A stretch of DNA of 20,303 bases, taken from contig JADFRJ010000009.1 in the NCBI GenBank assembly GCA_022561355.1, forward strand, positions 1-20,303, in the 5' to 3' direction. The first letter of the stretch is position 1. Every line of letters starts with the position of its first letter. The DNA comes from Chloroflexota bacterium. Its GTDB lineage: Bacteria > Chloroflexota > Dehalococcoidia > DSTF01 > RBG-16-68-14. Made by a program: the position numbers and the translations under genes. The notes beneath the pieces are model-generated. The model had not been told where the DNA came from and searched no databases. It saw only the letters and a list, made by a program, of their open reading frames with translations. Of this stretch, positions 7,010 to 16,022 are shown one piece after another.

Positions 7010-8489
7010 CGTTCGGCCAATCCTCCCGGAGCCTGCGGCGAAGCAGCTTGCCCGACGCACTGCGCGGGAGTTGAGAGACGAACCGGAGCTGTTTCGGCAC
7101 CTTGTAGGACGCCAGCCGGGTCCCGCAGAACGCGGCCAGCTCTTTCTCCGTCGGCTTGTGCTCAGGGCGCGGGACTATCGCGGCAATCACTCGCTGGCCC
7201 CAGCGCTCGTCCGGCACGCCGAACGCGGCTGCGTCGAGTACGGCCGGGTGCGACCGCAACACCTCCTCTACCTCTGCTGGATAGACGTTCTCGCCGCCGG
7301 AAACGATCAAGTCGTCTCGGCGGTCTAGGATGTAGAGGTTTCCGTCCGCGTCGATGTACCCGATGTCGCCAGTGTGCAGCCAGCCGTATCGCAACACCTC
7401 GGCGGTCGCTTCTGGGTCTCCCAGGTAGCCCGCCATCACGGTGGGCCCGCGTACCACAATTTCGCCCGGCTCCCCGGACGGCCGCTCCTCGCCGCGTTCG
7501 TCCTCGACGCGCAGCTCGGTCATGAAAAGAGGCCGGCCCGCGGACCCGGGTTCTTGCCGGGCGCCGTGGGGCGGCTGCGTCGTAACCTGAGACGCGGCTT
7601 CTGTCAGGCCGTACGTCTGTACAACCGGCAACCCGCGACTGCGGCACTCTTCCAGGAGCGGCTGGGGCACAGGCCCGCCGCCGGCCAGCACACAGCGCAA
7701 CGTGGGAGGATACGGCCGTTCGCCCCGGCTCTCCAGGACGCGCCGCAGCATGTTGCTCACTACCGAGAAGATGGTGACGTGTTGATCGTCTATTGCCCGG
7801 TTGGCCGCGTCGGGATCGAACGTTTCGTGGACGATTACCGTGTTGCCGTAGATGACGCTGCGCAGGAGGATGGCAAGCCCCCCGATGTGAAAGAGCGGCA
7901 TGCACGCGAGCCAGCAATCATCACCGCGCAGGCCTAGGTTCTGGGCGGAGCCGGCGGCGCTCCAGAAGTGGTTGCCGTTCGTGAGCATGGCGCCTTTGGG
8001 CCGGCCGCTGGTGCCAGACGTATAGACCACACTGTGTACGGCGGAGAGATCGATCGGGCCTGGCTCTGCCGCCTGGCCAGCCTCGCTACCCTCTTGCGGC
8101 TTGGCTAGCTCTGCTAAGGGGACGCGGGCGACCGACGGCAGCCGTCTACTGAGTTCCGCCGCCTTCGACGAGTTCCCTTCGTCGTAGACGAGGCAGGTCG
8201 CGGCCGAATCCGCCAGTTGCCACGCGAGTTCATCGACGGTCAGGCGGACGTTGAGCGGAAGGAGGACGGCGCGCAGGCGAGGGACCGCGTGGACGAGCTG
8301 CACGAAACCGCTGCCGTTCGCGGCGAGCAGCGCCACGTGGTCGCCGGAGGTGATTCCGTGCGCGGCAAGCCGCCCCGCGACGGACGCCACGCGCCGGTCT
8401 AGCTCCGCGAAGGTCCAACGGTCATCCCCGCAAACCAGCGCCGTGCGCTCTGGGGTCAGGCGCGCCCGCTGCCAGAGCCACTCCGGCAT
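6993..8489 (-). CDS. menE: o-Succinylbenzoate-CoA ligase
   Basis: 498 aa, member of the ANL acyl-CoA synthetase superfamily. It activates o-succinylbenzoate with ATP and CoA. Visible signatures are the phosphate loop YTSGTSGRPKG (156-166), YGLTEAASQ, GWLHTGDIG, the hinge-region DRRDDLIVSGGENVYPAEVE, and the catalytic C-terminal Lys in LPRSASGKLL (about K481). I start at the ATG at 8489 because GGGAGG lies four bases before it. The alternative ATG at 8516 overlaps the menC stop codon as TAATG and would add nine residues by translational coupling. It is the last gene of the men operon. Specific assignment rests on the locus, since ANL enzymes are hard to tell apart by motifs alone. Confidence 0.9.
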   Translation of the reverse strand: MPEWLWQRARLTPERTALVCGDDRWTFAELDRRVASVAGRLAAHGITSGDHVALLAANGSGFVQLVHAVPRLRAVLLPLNVRLTVDELAWQLADSAATCLVYDEGNSSKAAELSRRLPSVARVPLAELAKPQEGSEAGQAAEPGPIDLSAVHSVVYTSGTSGRPKGAMLTNGNHFWSAAGSAQNLGLRGDDCWLACMPLFHIGGLAILLRSVIYGNTVIVHETFDPDAANRAIDDQHVTIFSVVSNMLRRVLESRGERPYPPTLRCVLAGGGPVPQPLLEECRSRGLPVVQTYGLTEAASQVTTQPPHGARQEPGSAGRPLFMTELRVEDERGEERPSGEPGEIVVRGPTVMAGYLGDPEATAEVLRYGWLHTGDIGYIDADGNLYILDRRDDLIVSGGENVYPAEVEEVLRSHPAVLDAAAFGVPDERWGQRVIAAIVPRPEHKPTEKELAAFCGTRLASYKVPKQLRFVSQLPRSASGKLLRRRLREDWPNATREA

Positions 8490-8515
8490 CGAACCTCCCG
8501 ATGGCTCCGGAAGCA

Positions 8516-9610
8516 TTACGGCAGTGTTCGCTCGACACCGCCATACTGCGCGAGCATCGTTGCGTCCAACTCGACGCCGAGGCCGGGGGCGCGCGGCACC
8601 GTCATCCGGCCTTCGCGAATGGGGAGGGGCTCGGCCACAATGTCGCCGGCCAGGAAAACGCCCGTCGCGAGCCCGCAGGCCGGGCCGTCTTCGGGAAGCG
8701 TGGCCGCGAGGTGGAGTGCGGCCGCCGTTCCCACTCCCGCATCGATCGTCGTCGTGATCACGGTCGCCACGCCGGCCTTGCGAGCAACGTCCGCGATCCG
8801 TTTCGCCGCTCGCAGGCCGCCGACGACCATCGGTTTCACAACGAGGATCTGGGCGGCTTCCAGCTCCAGCACGCGACGCGCTGCCTCCAGGCTGGTGATC
8901 GATTCGTCGGAGGCAATAGCCGTGCGGACGGCCTGTCGAACGCGTTGCATGCCTTCCAGATCGCCCGCGGCCACCGGCTGCTCAACGAATTCCAGGCGGA
9001 ACTCCTCAAACGCCTCAATCGTCGCGATAGCCTGCTTCACGCTCCACGCGCCGTTTACATCGATCCGTAACCGGACGTCCAGCCCTAATGCTCGGCGCAC
9101 GGCGGCCACACGGCGGCACTCCTCTTCCATGCTGCCCAGCATGCCGGCCTTCAGCTTCACAGAGGTAAACCCGGCTTGGCGGGCCGCTCGCGCCTCGTCT
9201 GCCGCCTCGTCGTCCCGCTCCACCGCGATCGTGGCGTTTACGGCCACGCTGGACTGCGGCCGTTCGCTCAACAGCGCGGCGACGCTGATATCGCGCTCCT
9301 TCGCGAGCAGATCGAGAGCGGCGGTGTCGATCGCGCAGGCCAGGGGCGGCGGCAGGCCGGCGTCGGGCAAGCACTCCACGTCGGCGCCGACAAGCTGCGG
9401 GCCGACGCGAGCCAACGCCTCGTCCAGCTCTCGCGCGGCCCCGGGTCCCGCCGCCGGATGGGGTGACGCTTCGCCCAGCCCGACGGCGCCGGATGCGGTC
9501 GTGAGGCGCAGCAGCACCCCTTCGCGATGGGTCATTACGCCGTTCGCGGTCCGGAAGGGCGCGCGCAACGGCAGACGAAACGTCATCCAAGAGAGCCCCG
9601 TCACCTTCAT
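8516..9610 (-). CDS. menC: o-Succinylbenzoate synthase
   Basis: 364 aa, enolase superfamily. It dehydrates SHCHC to o-succinylbenzoate. Catalytic residues are all present: the lysine pair K152-L-K154 in SVKLKAG, magnesium ligands D184 (RIDVNGAW), E210 (EFVEQPV) and D235 (ASDES), and K259 (VVKPMVVGG). The N-terminal capping domain is residues about 1-120. Its ATG shares bases with the menA stop (ATGA), implying translational coupling, and no Shine-Dalgarno is visible. Relatives of this type are often mixed with N-acylamino acid racemases and dipeptide epimerases; the men context supports the OSB synthase role, with a second activity possible. Confidence 0.9.
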   Translation of the reverse strand: MKVTGLSWMTFRLPLRAPFRTANGVMTHREGVLLRLTTASGAVGLGEASPHPAAGPGAARELDEALARVGPQLVGADVECLPDAGLPPPLACAIDTAALDLLAKERDISVAALLSERPQSSVAVNATIAVERDDEAADEARAARQAGFTSVKLKAGMLGSMEEECRRVAAVRRALGLDVRLRIDVNGAWSVKQAIATIEAFEEFRLEFVEQPVAAGDLEGMQRVRQAVRTAIASDESITSLEAARRVLELEAAQILVVKPMVVGGLRAAKRIADVARKAGVATVITTTIDAGVGTAAALHLAATLPEDGPACGLATGVFLAGDIVAEPLPIREGRMTVPRAPGLGVELDATMLAQYGGVERTLP

Positions 9611-10512
9611 AGCGCCAGCCCCAGCGCGAGCAGCGCCCCGAACGCGAAGTGCAGCAGTGCCGTCCGTTTCAGGATGTCGTTCAGGCTGCGCCCGGTGGCG
9701 CCGGATAGCACGGCCCGGACCAGCACCAGCGCGATAGGGAGCGACAGGTAGGCGAGAAATACCCAGGCCTTCGCCTCCATGGCCCAGAGTATCGGCGTCA
9801 ACAGATAGGGCCCGAGGACGAGTGCCGCGTACTGCAGACGGGTGCCCTGCTCGCCGATACGCACGGCGAGTGTTCGCTTCCCCGCCCGCCTGTCCGTCTC
9901 TAGGTCCCGTAGGTTATTGACCACCAGAATGGCGGTAACGAGCAGGCCCACAGGCACGGCGGCGACAACCGCGGTGGCGCTGATCGCGTCGGCCTGCAGG
10001 TAGTACGTTCCCACAACCGCCGTCATGCCGAAGAACGCGAACACGGTGACATCGCCCAGGCCGTGGTAGCCCAGCGGCCAGGGGCCACCCGTATACGCGA
10101 TTCCGGCAGCGATCGAGAGCAGACCGATGACGAGAATCGGCCAGCCGCCTACGACGATCAGGTACACGCCGATCGCTGCCGCCCCGCCGAAGGCAACGCC
10201 TGTACCGAGGCGCACATGCTCCGGCGAGATCAGGCCGCTCTGCGTTACCCGGGGCGGCCCCAGGCGGTCCGCCGTGTCCGCTCCGTGCTCGAAATCGAAG
10301 AGGTCATTCGCGAAGTTCGTACCGATCTGAATGAGCACCGCCGCCGCCAACGTCGCGATGAAGACGGCCAACCGAAAGCTGTCTTCAACACCGGCGGCGG
10401 CTGCCGTGCCAACCAACACGGGGACGACCGCCGCGGGTAGCGTGGCCGGCCTGGCGGCCGTAATCCAGTGCGCGGATAGCAGCGTCCGGGTGGGGAGGGC
10501 GTTGCTGGTCAC
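9607..10512 (-). CDS. menA: 1,4-Dihydroxy-2-naphthoate polyprenyltransferase
   Basis: 301 aa, integral membrane protein of the UbiA superfamily with about eight to nine hydrophobic segments. It joins an isoprenoid chain to DHNA with loss of CO2, giving demethylmenaquinone. The two Asp-rich motifs that bind the magnesium-diphosphate are present: NDLFDFEHGAD (69-79) and NNLRDLETDRRAGKRTL (199-215), the second with the Lys/Arg tail typical of MenA. The start is a GTG eight bases after the menB stop, without a good Shine-Dalgarno. The stop overlaps the menC ATG. The isoprenyl diphosphate synthase supplying the side chain is not in the window. Confidence 0.93.
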   Translation of the reverse strand: MTSNALPTRTLLSAHWITAARPATLPAAVVPVLVGTAAAAGVEDSFRLAVFIATLAAAVLIQIGTNFANDLFDFEHGADTADRLGPPRVTQSGLISPEHVRLGTGVAFGGAAAIGVYLIVVGGWPILVIGLLSIAAGIAYTGGPWPLGYHGLGDVTVFAFFGMTAVVGTYYLQADAISATAVVAAVPVGLLVTAILVVNNLRDLETDRRAGKRTLAVRIGEQGTRLQYAALVLGPYLLTPILWAMEAKAWVFLAYLSLPIALVLVRAVLSGATGRSLNDILKRTALLHFAFGALLALGLAL

Positions 10513-10520
10513 ACTTGTCT

Positions 10521-11339
10521 CTATGGCAGCCGTGGGAAGCGACTGAAGTCCGGCTTGCGCTTCTCCAAGAACGCATCGCGGCCCTCCTTCGCTTCTTCGC
10601 TCATATAGAAGAGCAGCGTCGCGTCCCCCGCGAGCTGCTGGAGTCCGGCCAGGCCATCAGTATCGGCGTTGAACGCCGCCTTGAGGAAACGGAGCGCTGT
10701 TGGGCTCTTGTCCAGCATCTCCCGCGCCCACTGGACCGTCTCTTCCTCCAGCTGGGCCAGCGGTACGACCGCGTTCACCAGCCCCATCTCCAGCGCCTCC
10801 TGCGCGGAGTACTGGCGGCACAAGAACCAGATCTCGCGTGCCTTCTTGTGGCCGACGAGGCGGCCCAGGAGCGTGGCGCCGTAGCCCGCGTCGAAGCTGC
10901 CTACCATGGGTCCGGTCTGTCCGAACACGGCGTTGTCGGCAGCGATCGTGAGGTCGCAGACGACGTGAAGCACGTGTCCGCCGCCGATGGCGTAACCGGC
11001 CACCATGGCGATGATGGGCTTGGGGATCGTGCGGATCTGACGTTGGAGCGGCAGAACGTTCAGGCGCGGTACGCCGTCCTCGCCGACGTAGCCCCCGTCG
11101 CCACGCACACGCTGGTCGCCGCCAGAGCAGAACGCCTTCGTCCCCGCGCCGGTCAAGATGATCACGCCGGTGTTCGGGTCCTCGTGGGCCTGAGTAAAGG
11201 CGTCGCTCAGTTCAGAGATCGTATTGGGACGAAAAGCGTTTCGTACCTCGGGGCGGTTGATCGTGATCTTCGCGATGCCCTCGAAATACTCGTAGATGAT
11301 GTCCTCGAAATCGCGAACGCTCTGCCAGTTTACTGACAC
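10521..11339 (-). CDS. menB: 1,4-Dihydroxy-2-naphthoyl-CoA synthase
   Basis: 272 aa, crotonase superfamily. It closes the second ring of OSB-CoA to DHNA-CoA. Very typical segments are FCSGGDQRVRG (70-80), VAGYAIGGGHVLHVVCDL (113-130) and GQTGPMVGSFDAGYG (140-154). The Gly at 143 where mycobacterial-type enzymes have Asp points to the bicarbonate-dependent (type I) form. Met replaces the Lys common in GPKVGSFD. The start is a GTG supported by AGGAGG seven bases upstream. It overlaps the end of menH by ten bases. Confidence 0.95.
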   Translation of the reverse strand: MSVNWQSVRDFEDIIYEYFEGIAKITINRPEVRNAFRPNTISELSDAFTQAHEDPNTGVIILTGAGTKAFCSGGDQRVRGDGGYVGEDGVPRLNVLPLQRQIRTIPKPIIAMVAGYAIGGGHVLHVVCDLTIAADNAVFGQTGPMVGSFDAGYGATLLGRLVGHKKAREIWFLCRQYSAQEALEMGLVNAVVPLAQLEEETVQWAREMLDKSPTALRFLKAAFNADTDGLAGLQQLAGDATLLFYMSEEAKEGRDAFLEKRKPDFSRFPRLP

Positions 11340-12178
11340 GGCGGTGCCTCCTTTCCTTCCCTTGCGTCTATGTGTTCTCGAAGGAACTCCCGAACCACGC
11401 GGTCGAACGCCTCCGGCTGTTCCAGATGGGTTGCGTGTCCCGCGTCTGACACGATCTGCGTGCGAGCGCAGGGAAGCGCGTCGCTCATCTTGCGGGCGAG
11501 CGCAACATACTTCTGGTCCAGCGCTCCAGCGATGAGTAACGTTGGTATTCGAATCTCACCCAGCCTATTGAGGACGGGCGCCTCCTGGCCCGCGCCGGCG
11601 CCGCGCAGACTGTTCGCCAGGCCAACCGGGCTGTTCCGCAGACGCTGGCGGCGCAGCTCTTCCCGCGCCGCCGCCGATAGACGGCTCTGGCTGGCGAAGA
11701 GAGGCAGGGCTTGCCAGCGGTCGACGAACGCGTCGATCCCGTTGCGCTCGATCTCGTCGGCGAGGGCGGCATCGCTGCGAACGCGATCTTCGCGCTCGGC
11801 ATCGTCGTCGATGCCGGGCGAGGCGCTCTCCAGCACGAGGGCCCAGAGCCGGCCTGGCGCCCGGAGCGCCAATTGCAGCGCAACACGTCCCCCCATGGAG
11901 TAGCCGAGCACCGCGACGCGCTCGATCTCCAGATGGTTCAGCAGAGACGTCAGATCGTCCACGCAGCGTTCCATCCGATAGCGGTTGGGCGTAGGGGGAG
12001 CGTCTGATTCACCATGCCCCAGAAGATCCACGGAAACTGTGGTGAATCCCTCGAACGCCGCCAAATGGGGCGTCCACATGGCATTGCTGCCTGTAAAGCC
12101 GTGGAGCAAGAGCAGCGCCGGTCCCTCGCCCTGCAGATGGACGCTGAGACGCGCGCCGTCGACCCTCAGCGACGTCAT
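11330..12178 (-). CDS. menH: SHCHC synthase (alpha/beta hydrolase fold)
   Basis: 282 aa. MenH eliminates pyruvate from SEPHCHC to give SHCHC. The triad is readable: S94 in GYSMGG, D221 in AGALDQKY and H248 in DAGHATHLEQP, with HGFTGS (26-31) as oxyanion loop and DLLGHGESD (51-59). Its ATG overlaps the menD stop as ATGA, and its own stop lies inside menB. The fold is shared with many hydrolases, but S-D-H motif spelling and position between menD and menB make this a firm call. Confidence 0.92.
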   Translation of the reverse strand: MTSLRVDGARLSVHLQGEGPALLLLHGFTGSNAMWTPHLAAFEGFTTVSVDLLGHGESDAPPTPNRYRMERCVDDLTSLLNHLEIERVAVLGYSMGGRVALQLALRAPGRLWALVLESASPGIDDDAEREDRVRSDAALADEIERNGIDAFVDRWQALPLFASQSRLSAAAREELRRQRLRNSPVGLANSLRGAGAGQEAPVLNRLGEIRIPTLLIAGALDQKYVALARKMSDALPCARTQIVSDAGHATHLEQPEAFDRVVREFLREHIDAREGKEAPPCQ

Positions 12179-13950
12179 GACGTTATAGGGGCGCGTGCGG
12201 CGCTTGACGCAGCTTCCCAGAGCTTCTCATGCAAGAGCGCGTTCGCCCGGCGGTCGGTTCTGACTTCGATCAGATGCACACCAGGCGCGCCGATAGAATC
12301 GTGGACGGTGGCGCGGAACTGCTCCGGACTCTCTACACGGCGGTAGGCGAGGCCGTACATCTCCGCCGCGTGTCGAAAGTCCAAGCCATGCGGTGTGCCG
12401 AACAGCTCCTCGAAGTGTTCACTTTGCTCGGCCTGCGGCAGGAAGGAGAAGATGCCGCCGCCGTCGTTGTTCAAGAGGACGATGGTCGCGTTGAGATCGT
12501 GGCGCTTGGCGGCGAGCAGGCCGTTCATGTCGTGGTAAAAGGAGAGATCGCCAATCACGAGCACCAGCGGCTCGCTGCTGACCGCGCTCGCTCCGAGAGC
12601 GCTCGACACAACGCCGTCGATGCCGCTGGCGCCACGGTTGGCCAGGAACCGTAGTGGCAGGGTGCTGCCGGCGAAGAAGGTGTCCAGGTCGCGGACGGGC
12701 ATGCTGTTGCCAGCGAAGAGCGTTGTGCCATCGGGCAACAGGCTCGCCAGCTCCCCGAAGACGCCGGGCTCCGAACATCCATCCTCTTCTTCGAGACGAC
12801 GTGTCAGAGCAGCCCTGGCGTTCCGATTCATCTCCTGCCAGCGCGCTGTCCAGTCAGAGGCCTCGCGCTCCGGCCGTGTCGGCTCCGATGATCGCAGCGC
12901 CTCGGAGAGCGCCTCACAGAAGAGGCGTGGGTCGGAACGAATCTGTTGGTCGGCAGTCAGAGCAGGGTCGCGCCAGCCATCACCGCTGTCGATCAGGACC
13001 TGCCGGCTGGCGGCATGTCGCTGGAGGTAGAGGAGGAGCGGCTTCGATGTGGGCGCCGCCCCGAAGCGCAGCAGAAGCTGCGGCGCGAGCGAACGCGATA
13101 GGTCGTCGCTGCGGAGGAACGCATCATATGCATCGATGATGAGCGGGCCATGATGCGGGCCGCAACGCACCTGCGACAGAGCGTCGGCAAGAATGGGGAC
13201 GTTTAGCTCGTCCGCAAGGCGTGCCACGGCTTCTGGGAAGCCGTGATCGTCCTGCGGGCCACAGATGATCAGCCCTCGCTCCATACGGAGTAGTTCGCTC
13301 GCCAGCGGTGCGAGTGAGGTGGGTTCAGGGTGGCGCGAGACGTCCTCTATGTGAACGAACGGTGCGGGTTCTGAATCGTCCGCGCCGTTGCGTGCGGGAG
13401 AGAGACCATCTCCAGCGGGGATCAGCGGCTCTCGGAAGGGGAAGTTGACGTGCACCGGGCCCGCGGCATCTGCACGAGCGATCGCCGGAGCGCGGCAGGC
13501 GACCGCGCGCGCGTAGCGCAGGGCTTCCGGAGATGTCTCGGGAAGCATCATGTCTATCGACCATTTGACGTGCGAGCCGAATAGCCGGACCTGATCGATC
13601 GTCTGGTTCGATCCGACATCGCGCAGCTCCGGTGGCCGGTCGGCGGTCAGCACGATGAGGGGCACGCGCGCGAAGTACGCCTCGACAACGGCAGGCGCGA
13701 AGTTGACCGCCGCCGTCCCGGAGGTGGAGAGCATGGCTACGGGTTCTCGCAGCGACTTCGCCATCCCCAGCGCAAAGAATGCGGCCGAGCGCTCGTCCAG
13801 GTGAGTCCAGACGCGCACGCCCGGGTGCTGCTTCAGGAGCAGAGCGAGAGGCGCGGAGCGGGAGCCCGGCGCGAGACAGACGTGACGGACGCCAGAACGC
13901 ACCAGCTCGTCGACGAACCCGCCGACGAATGTTGAAAGCGCGTCGCTCAT
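12175..13950 (-). CDS. menD: SEPHCHC synthase (thiamine diphosphate-dependent)
   Basis: 591 aa, slightly longer than the E. coli enzyme. MenD adds decarboxylated 2-oxoglutarate to isochorismate, the first committed step. The N-terminal ThDP pyrimidine domain has APGSRSAPLA (27-36) and the catalytic Glu E53 in LDERSAAFFALG, then STSGTAAVNFAPAVVEA. The C-terminal diphosphate-binding motif is GDLSFYHDMNG (467-477) ending in LLNNDGGG (492-499... NND at 494-496). The start lies one base after the menF stop with no strong Shine-Dalgarno, so translation is probably coupled. The stop overlaps the menH start. Confidence 0.95.
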   Translation of the reverse strand: MSDALSTFVGGFVDELVRSGVRHVCLAPGSRSAPLALLLKQHPGVRVWTHLDERSAAFFALGMAKSLREPVAMLSTSGTAAVNFAPAVVEAYFARVPLIVLTADRPPELRDVGSNQTIDQVRLFGSHVKWSIDMMLPETSPEALRYARAVACRAPAIARADAAGPVHVNFPFREPLIPAGDGLSPARNGADDSEPAPFVHIEDVSRHPEPTSLAPLASELLRMERGLIICGPQDDHGFPEAVARLADELNVPILADALSQVRCGPHHGPLIIDAYDAFLRSDDLSRSLAPQLLLRFGAAPTSKPLLLYLQRHAASRQVLIDSGDGWRDPALTADQQIRSDPRLFCEALSEALRSSEPTRPEREASDWTARWQEMNRNARAALTRRLEEEDGCSEPGVFGELASLLPDGTTLFAGNSMPVRDLDTFFAGSTLPLRFLANRGASGIDGVVSSALGASAVSSEPLVLVIGDLSFYHDMNGLLAAKRHDLNATIVLLNNDGGGIFSFLPQAEQSEHFEELFGTPHGLDFRHAAEMYGLAYRRVESPEQFRATVHDSIGAPGVHLIEVRTDRRANALLHEKLWEAASSAARAPITS

Positions 13951-13951
13951 G

Positions 13952-15370
13952 TCAGCCGTCGCCCCCGTTCATGGCCCAAAGCATCGGCTCCAGCTTCAGC
14001 CGCGACTCAGCATACTCGCGTTCCGGATCTGAACCGTCGACGATGCCGCACCCGGCGTACAGCCGCGCGTCCTGTTCTCGCAAGAGCGCGGAGCGGATGG
14101 CTACGACGAACTCGCCGTCTCCGCGGCTATCGAACCAGCCGACCGGGCCGGCGTACCACCCTCGATCGAACGGCTCCAGCTCTTTGATCAGAGAACTCGC
14201 GACCCGCTGAGGGACGCCTCCCACGGCCGGCGTCGGATGCAGGCGAGCCACGAGGTCCAGAACGTGCAGGTCGTCGCGCAGCGTGCCCTCCACGGGCGTG
14301 TGCAGGTGTTGCACATTCGGCATCGTCAGCAGACCTGGTTGCTCCGGGATGTCGAGAGCGGCACAGCAGGGCTCTAGCGCGTCCCGAAGCGCGCTCACTA
14401 CCAGCGCGTGCTCGTGCCGCTCTTTCTTGTCTTGCAGAAGCGCATACCCCAGCGCTCGATCTTCGTCTTCGGTTTCGCCCCGTGGCGCCGATCCGGCGAG
14501 GCAGTTGGCCCGCACGGCCCTCCCATCAAGGCGGACCAGCCGTTCGGGTGTGCTGCCAAGGAAGCAGCTGCCGTCGCGAGCGAAGGCGAACGTAGTGCAT
14601 GCGGCGTAGCGGTCCTTCAGCCGCCGCAACACCGCTCCCCAAGCGAGCGGATCGTCCGCGTGAGCACGCACCTCTCGGGCGAGGACGAGTTTCTCCACGG
14701 CGCCCGAACGGATCTCTCGCTCTACAGCCGCGATGGACCGCCTCCACCATTCTGAATCGCTTTCTTCGGCGAACGTGACAGCCCGTGGCGATTGATCTGG
14801 TATCGGGTGGCTCGCGCGCGTCAGTAGCGCCGAGAGGTCGTCTAGGGTCGAACGCACTGCCGACGCGCCATCATTGTGCGCGCCAACGGTGACGCTCGCG
14901 GCGAGCCAGGACGATCCCATGCTGGTGATGAAGAGGAATCGAGGCACGGTGAGCAGAGCGTCTGGATAGCTTTGCCACACGCCCGATCGGTCATCGGCAG
15001 GCTGAAAGGCCAAGCCGCAGAGGGCGATAGGCGCAGCCAGCGGGCAGCCCTCTGCATTGTCTGCTACCGCCCCAGCGACCAAATGCCGCCAGGCGGCCGT
15101 CAACTGCTGAAGTCTGTCCTCGCCGTAGGCCGCAATCTCCGTAGCGGCGCCTAGGGCCACCAGCGAGAAGCGCTCGACCGGCTGGTCCCAGAGCGCGCGG
15201 CCGCCAGACTCCTCCGCTGCTTCGAACATCGCTACAGAGTCTACGGGAGGCGCTGGTATCGTGACGCACACGAGCCGTTCTACCGCTGTTGGAGACGTTG
15301 CGCCAACGGCCGGCGTCAGTGCCCGCTCCAACGTTTGCAGGAGTGTTGTGTCGCCTGCAAGCGTAGTCAT
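13952..15370 (-). CDS. menF: Isochorismate synthase
   Basis: 472 aa from the ATG at 15370, which overlaps the tetR stop as ATGA; the frame stays open to 15517 but that extension lies inside tetR. It isomerises chorismate to isochorismate with magnesium. The chorismate-binding domain fills residues about 200-465: EKLVLAREVR with the general base K227, GSTPERLV with the general acid E276, AGSAPRGETEDED (292-304), KERHEHALVV, LHPTPAVGG (378-386), the EPFDRGWYAGPVGW segment (399-412) and AGCGIVDGSDPEREYAE. The first 200 residues are the variable N-terminal part of the fold. The Lys at 227 fits isochorismate synthase rather than anthranilate synthase. Context makes menaquinone, not siderophore, the destination. 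Confidence 0.93.
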   Translation of the reverse strand: MTTLAGDTTLLQTLERALTPAVGATSPTAVERLVCVTIPAPPVDSVAMFEAAEESGGRALWDQPVERFSLVALGAATEIAAYGEDRLQQLTAAWRHLVAGAVADNAEGCPLAAPIALCGLAFQPADDRSGVWQSYPDALLTVPRFLFITSMGSSWLAASVTVGAHNDGASAVRSTLDDLSALLTRASHPIPDQSPRAVTFAEESDSEWWRRSIAAVEREIRSGAVEKLVLAREVRAHADDPLAWGAVLRRLKDRYAACTTFAFARDGSCFLGSTPERLVRLDGRAVRANCLAGSAPRGETEDEDRALGYALLQDKKERHEHALVVSALRDALEPCCAALDIPEQPGLLTMPNVQHLHTPVEGTLRDDLHVLDLVARLHPTPAVGGVPQRVASSLIKELEPFDRGWYAGPVGWFDSRGDGEFVVAIRSALLREQDARLYAGCGIVDGSDPEREYAESRLKLEPMLWAMNGGDG

Positions 15371-15984
15371 GACTCCATCAATGCGCTTAGCGGGATCTCC
15401 TCCGCGCCAACGCTCCGCATGAGCAGTGGCCGCAGGGCGGCGTACGTCTCCTCCAGCCGTTCCGGCTTCCGCACGAGGACCCAGCCCGTGATCACCTCGT
15501 ACAGCGCGCCGAACCATGCCTGCGCGGCCACTTCCGTGTCAAGGGGTTCGATGATGCCCTGGTCCACGGCCGCATCCAGATGCTGACGGATAATCCCGGC
15601 GAACTCGGCGCGAGTTTCGGCCATACGACTCTGGAACTGGCGGCCGGCGCCGAGCGTCTCCACCATGAAGAAGCGCGCGAGGGTGGCATGCTTGTCGAAC
15701 GTGCGCAGCACCGCCAGCAGCGCCGCATCAGCCTTCGCGATCGGGTGGTCGTGTTCGGCCATGGCCGCCTCGATCTTGTTCCGAAGACGGGCTACCGTCC
15801 GGTCTAGTAACTGGAGATAGATAACGTCCTTGCTGGGGAAGTGGAAGTAGACTCCGCCCTTGGACGTGCCGGACTCGCTGGCGATCTCATCGACGCTTGC
15901 GTCCCGAAACCCCTTGCGAGAGAAGACTCGCAGGGCGGCGTCTAGAATCCGTTGCTGGCGTACGCGTGATCTGTTTTGTTGCAC
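15367..15984 (-). CDS. TetR family regulator heading the men operon
   Basis: 205 aa from the GTG at 15984, chosen because GAGG lies five bases before it. A longer frame begins at a TTG at 16032 but would put the operator palindrome inside the coding region. Residues about 9-56 are the TetR DNA-binding domain: RILDAALRVFSRKGFRDASVDEIA followed by SGTSKGGVYFHFPSKD, the recognition helix and its well-known YxHFxSK end. The C-terminal ligand domain is unassigned. Its stop overlaps the menF start, so it is cotranscribed with the whole menaquinone pathway. It likely represses its own operon through the palindrome at 16000-16019. The ligand cannot be read from sequence; a fatty-acyl-CoA, quinone or pathway intermediate are guesses. 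Confidence 0.9.
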   Translation of the reverse strand: MQQNRSRVRQQRILDAALRVFSRKGFRDASVDEIASESGTSKGGVYFHFPSKDVIYLQLLDRTVARLRNKIEAAMAEHDHPIAKADAALLAVLRTFDKHATLARFFMVETLGAGRQFQSRMAETRAEFAGIIRQHLDAAVDQGIIEPLDTEVAAQAWFGALYEVITGWVLVRKPERLEETYAALRPLLMRSVGAEEIPLSALMES

Positions 15985-15999
15985 ACTCGCCTCGAAACC

Positions 16000-16019
16000 A
16001 ACCGACCAGTCGGTCGGTT
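16000..16019. promoter_or_regulatory. Palindromic operator upstream of tetR
   Basis: AACCGACC and GGTCGGTT form perfect 8-base arms around a 4-base centre. A second register, ACCGAC-CA-GTCGGT, is nested in it, so the site could bind two dimers or one in either register. The site begins 16 bases upstream of the tetR start codon and directly follows the candidate -10 box. Length and GACC/GGTC half-sites resemble known TetR-family operators. I found no second copy by eye in the window. Confidence 0.72.
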
Positions 16020-16022
16020 TTG

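Noticed and set aside
8619..9737. Long plus-strand open frame (372 codons) opposite menC and menA
   Set aside because: Its translation is low-complexity Arg/Ser/Ala-rich sequence caused by high GC in the third codon position; menC on the other strand has all catalytic residues.
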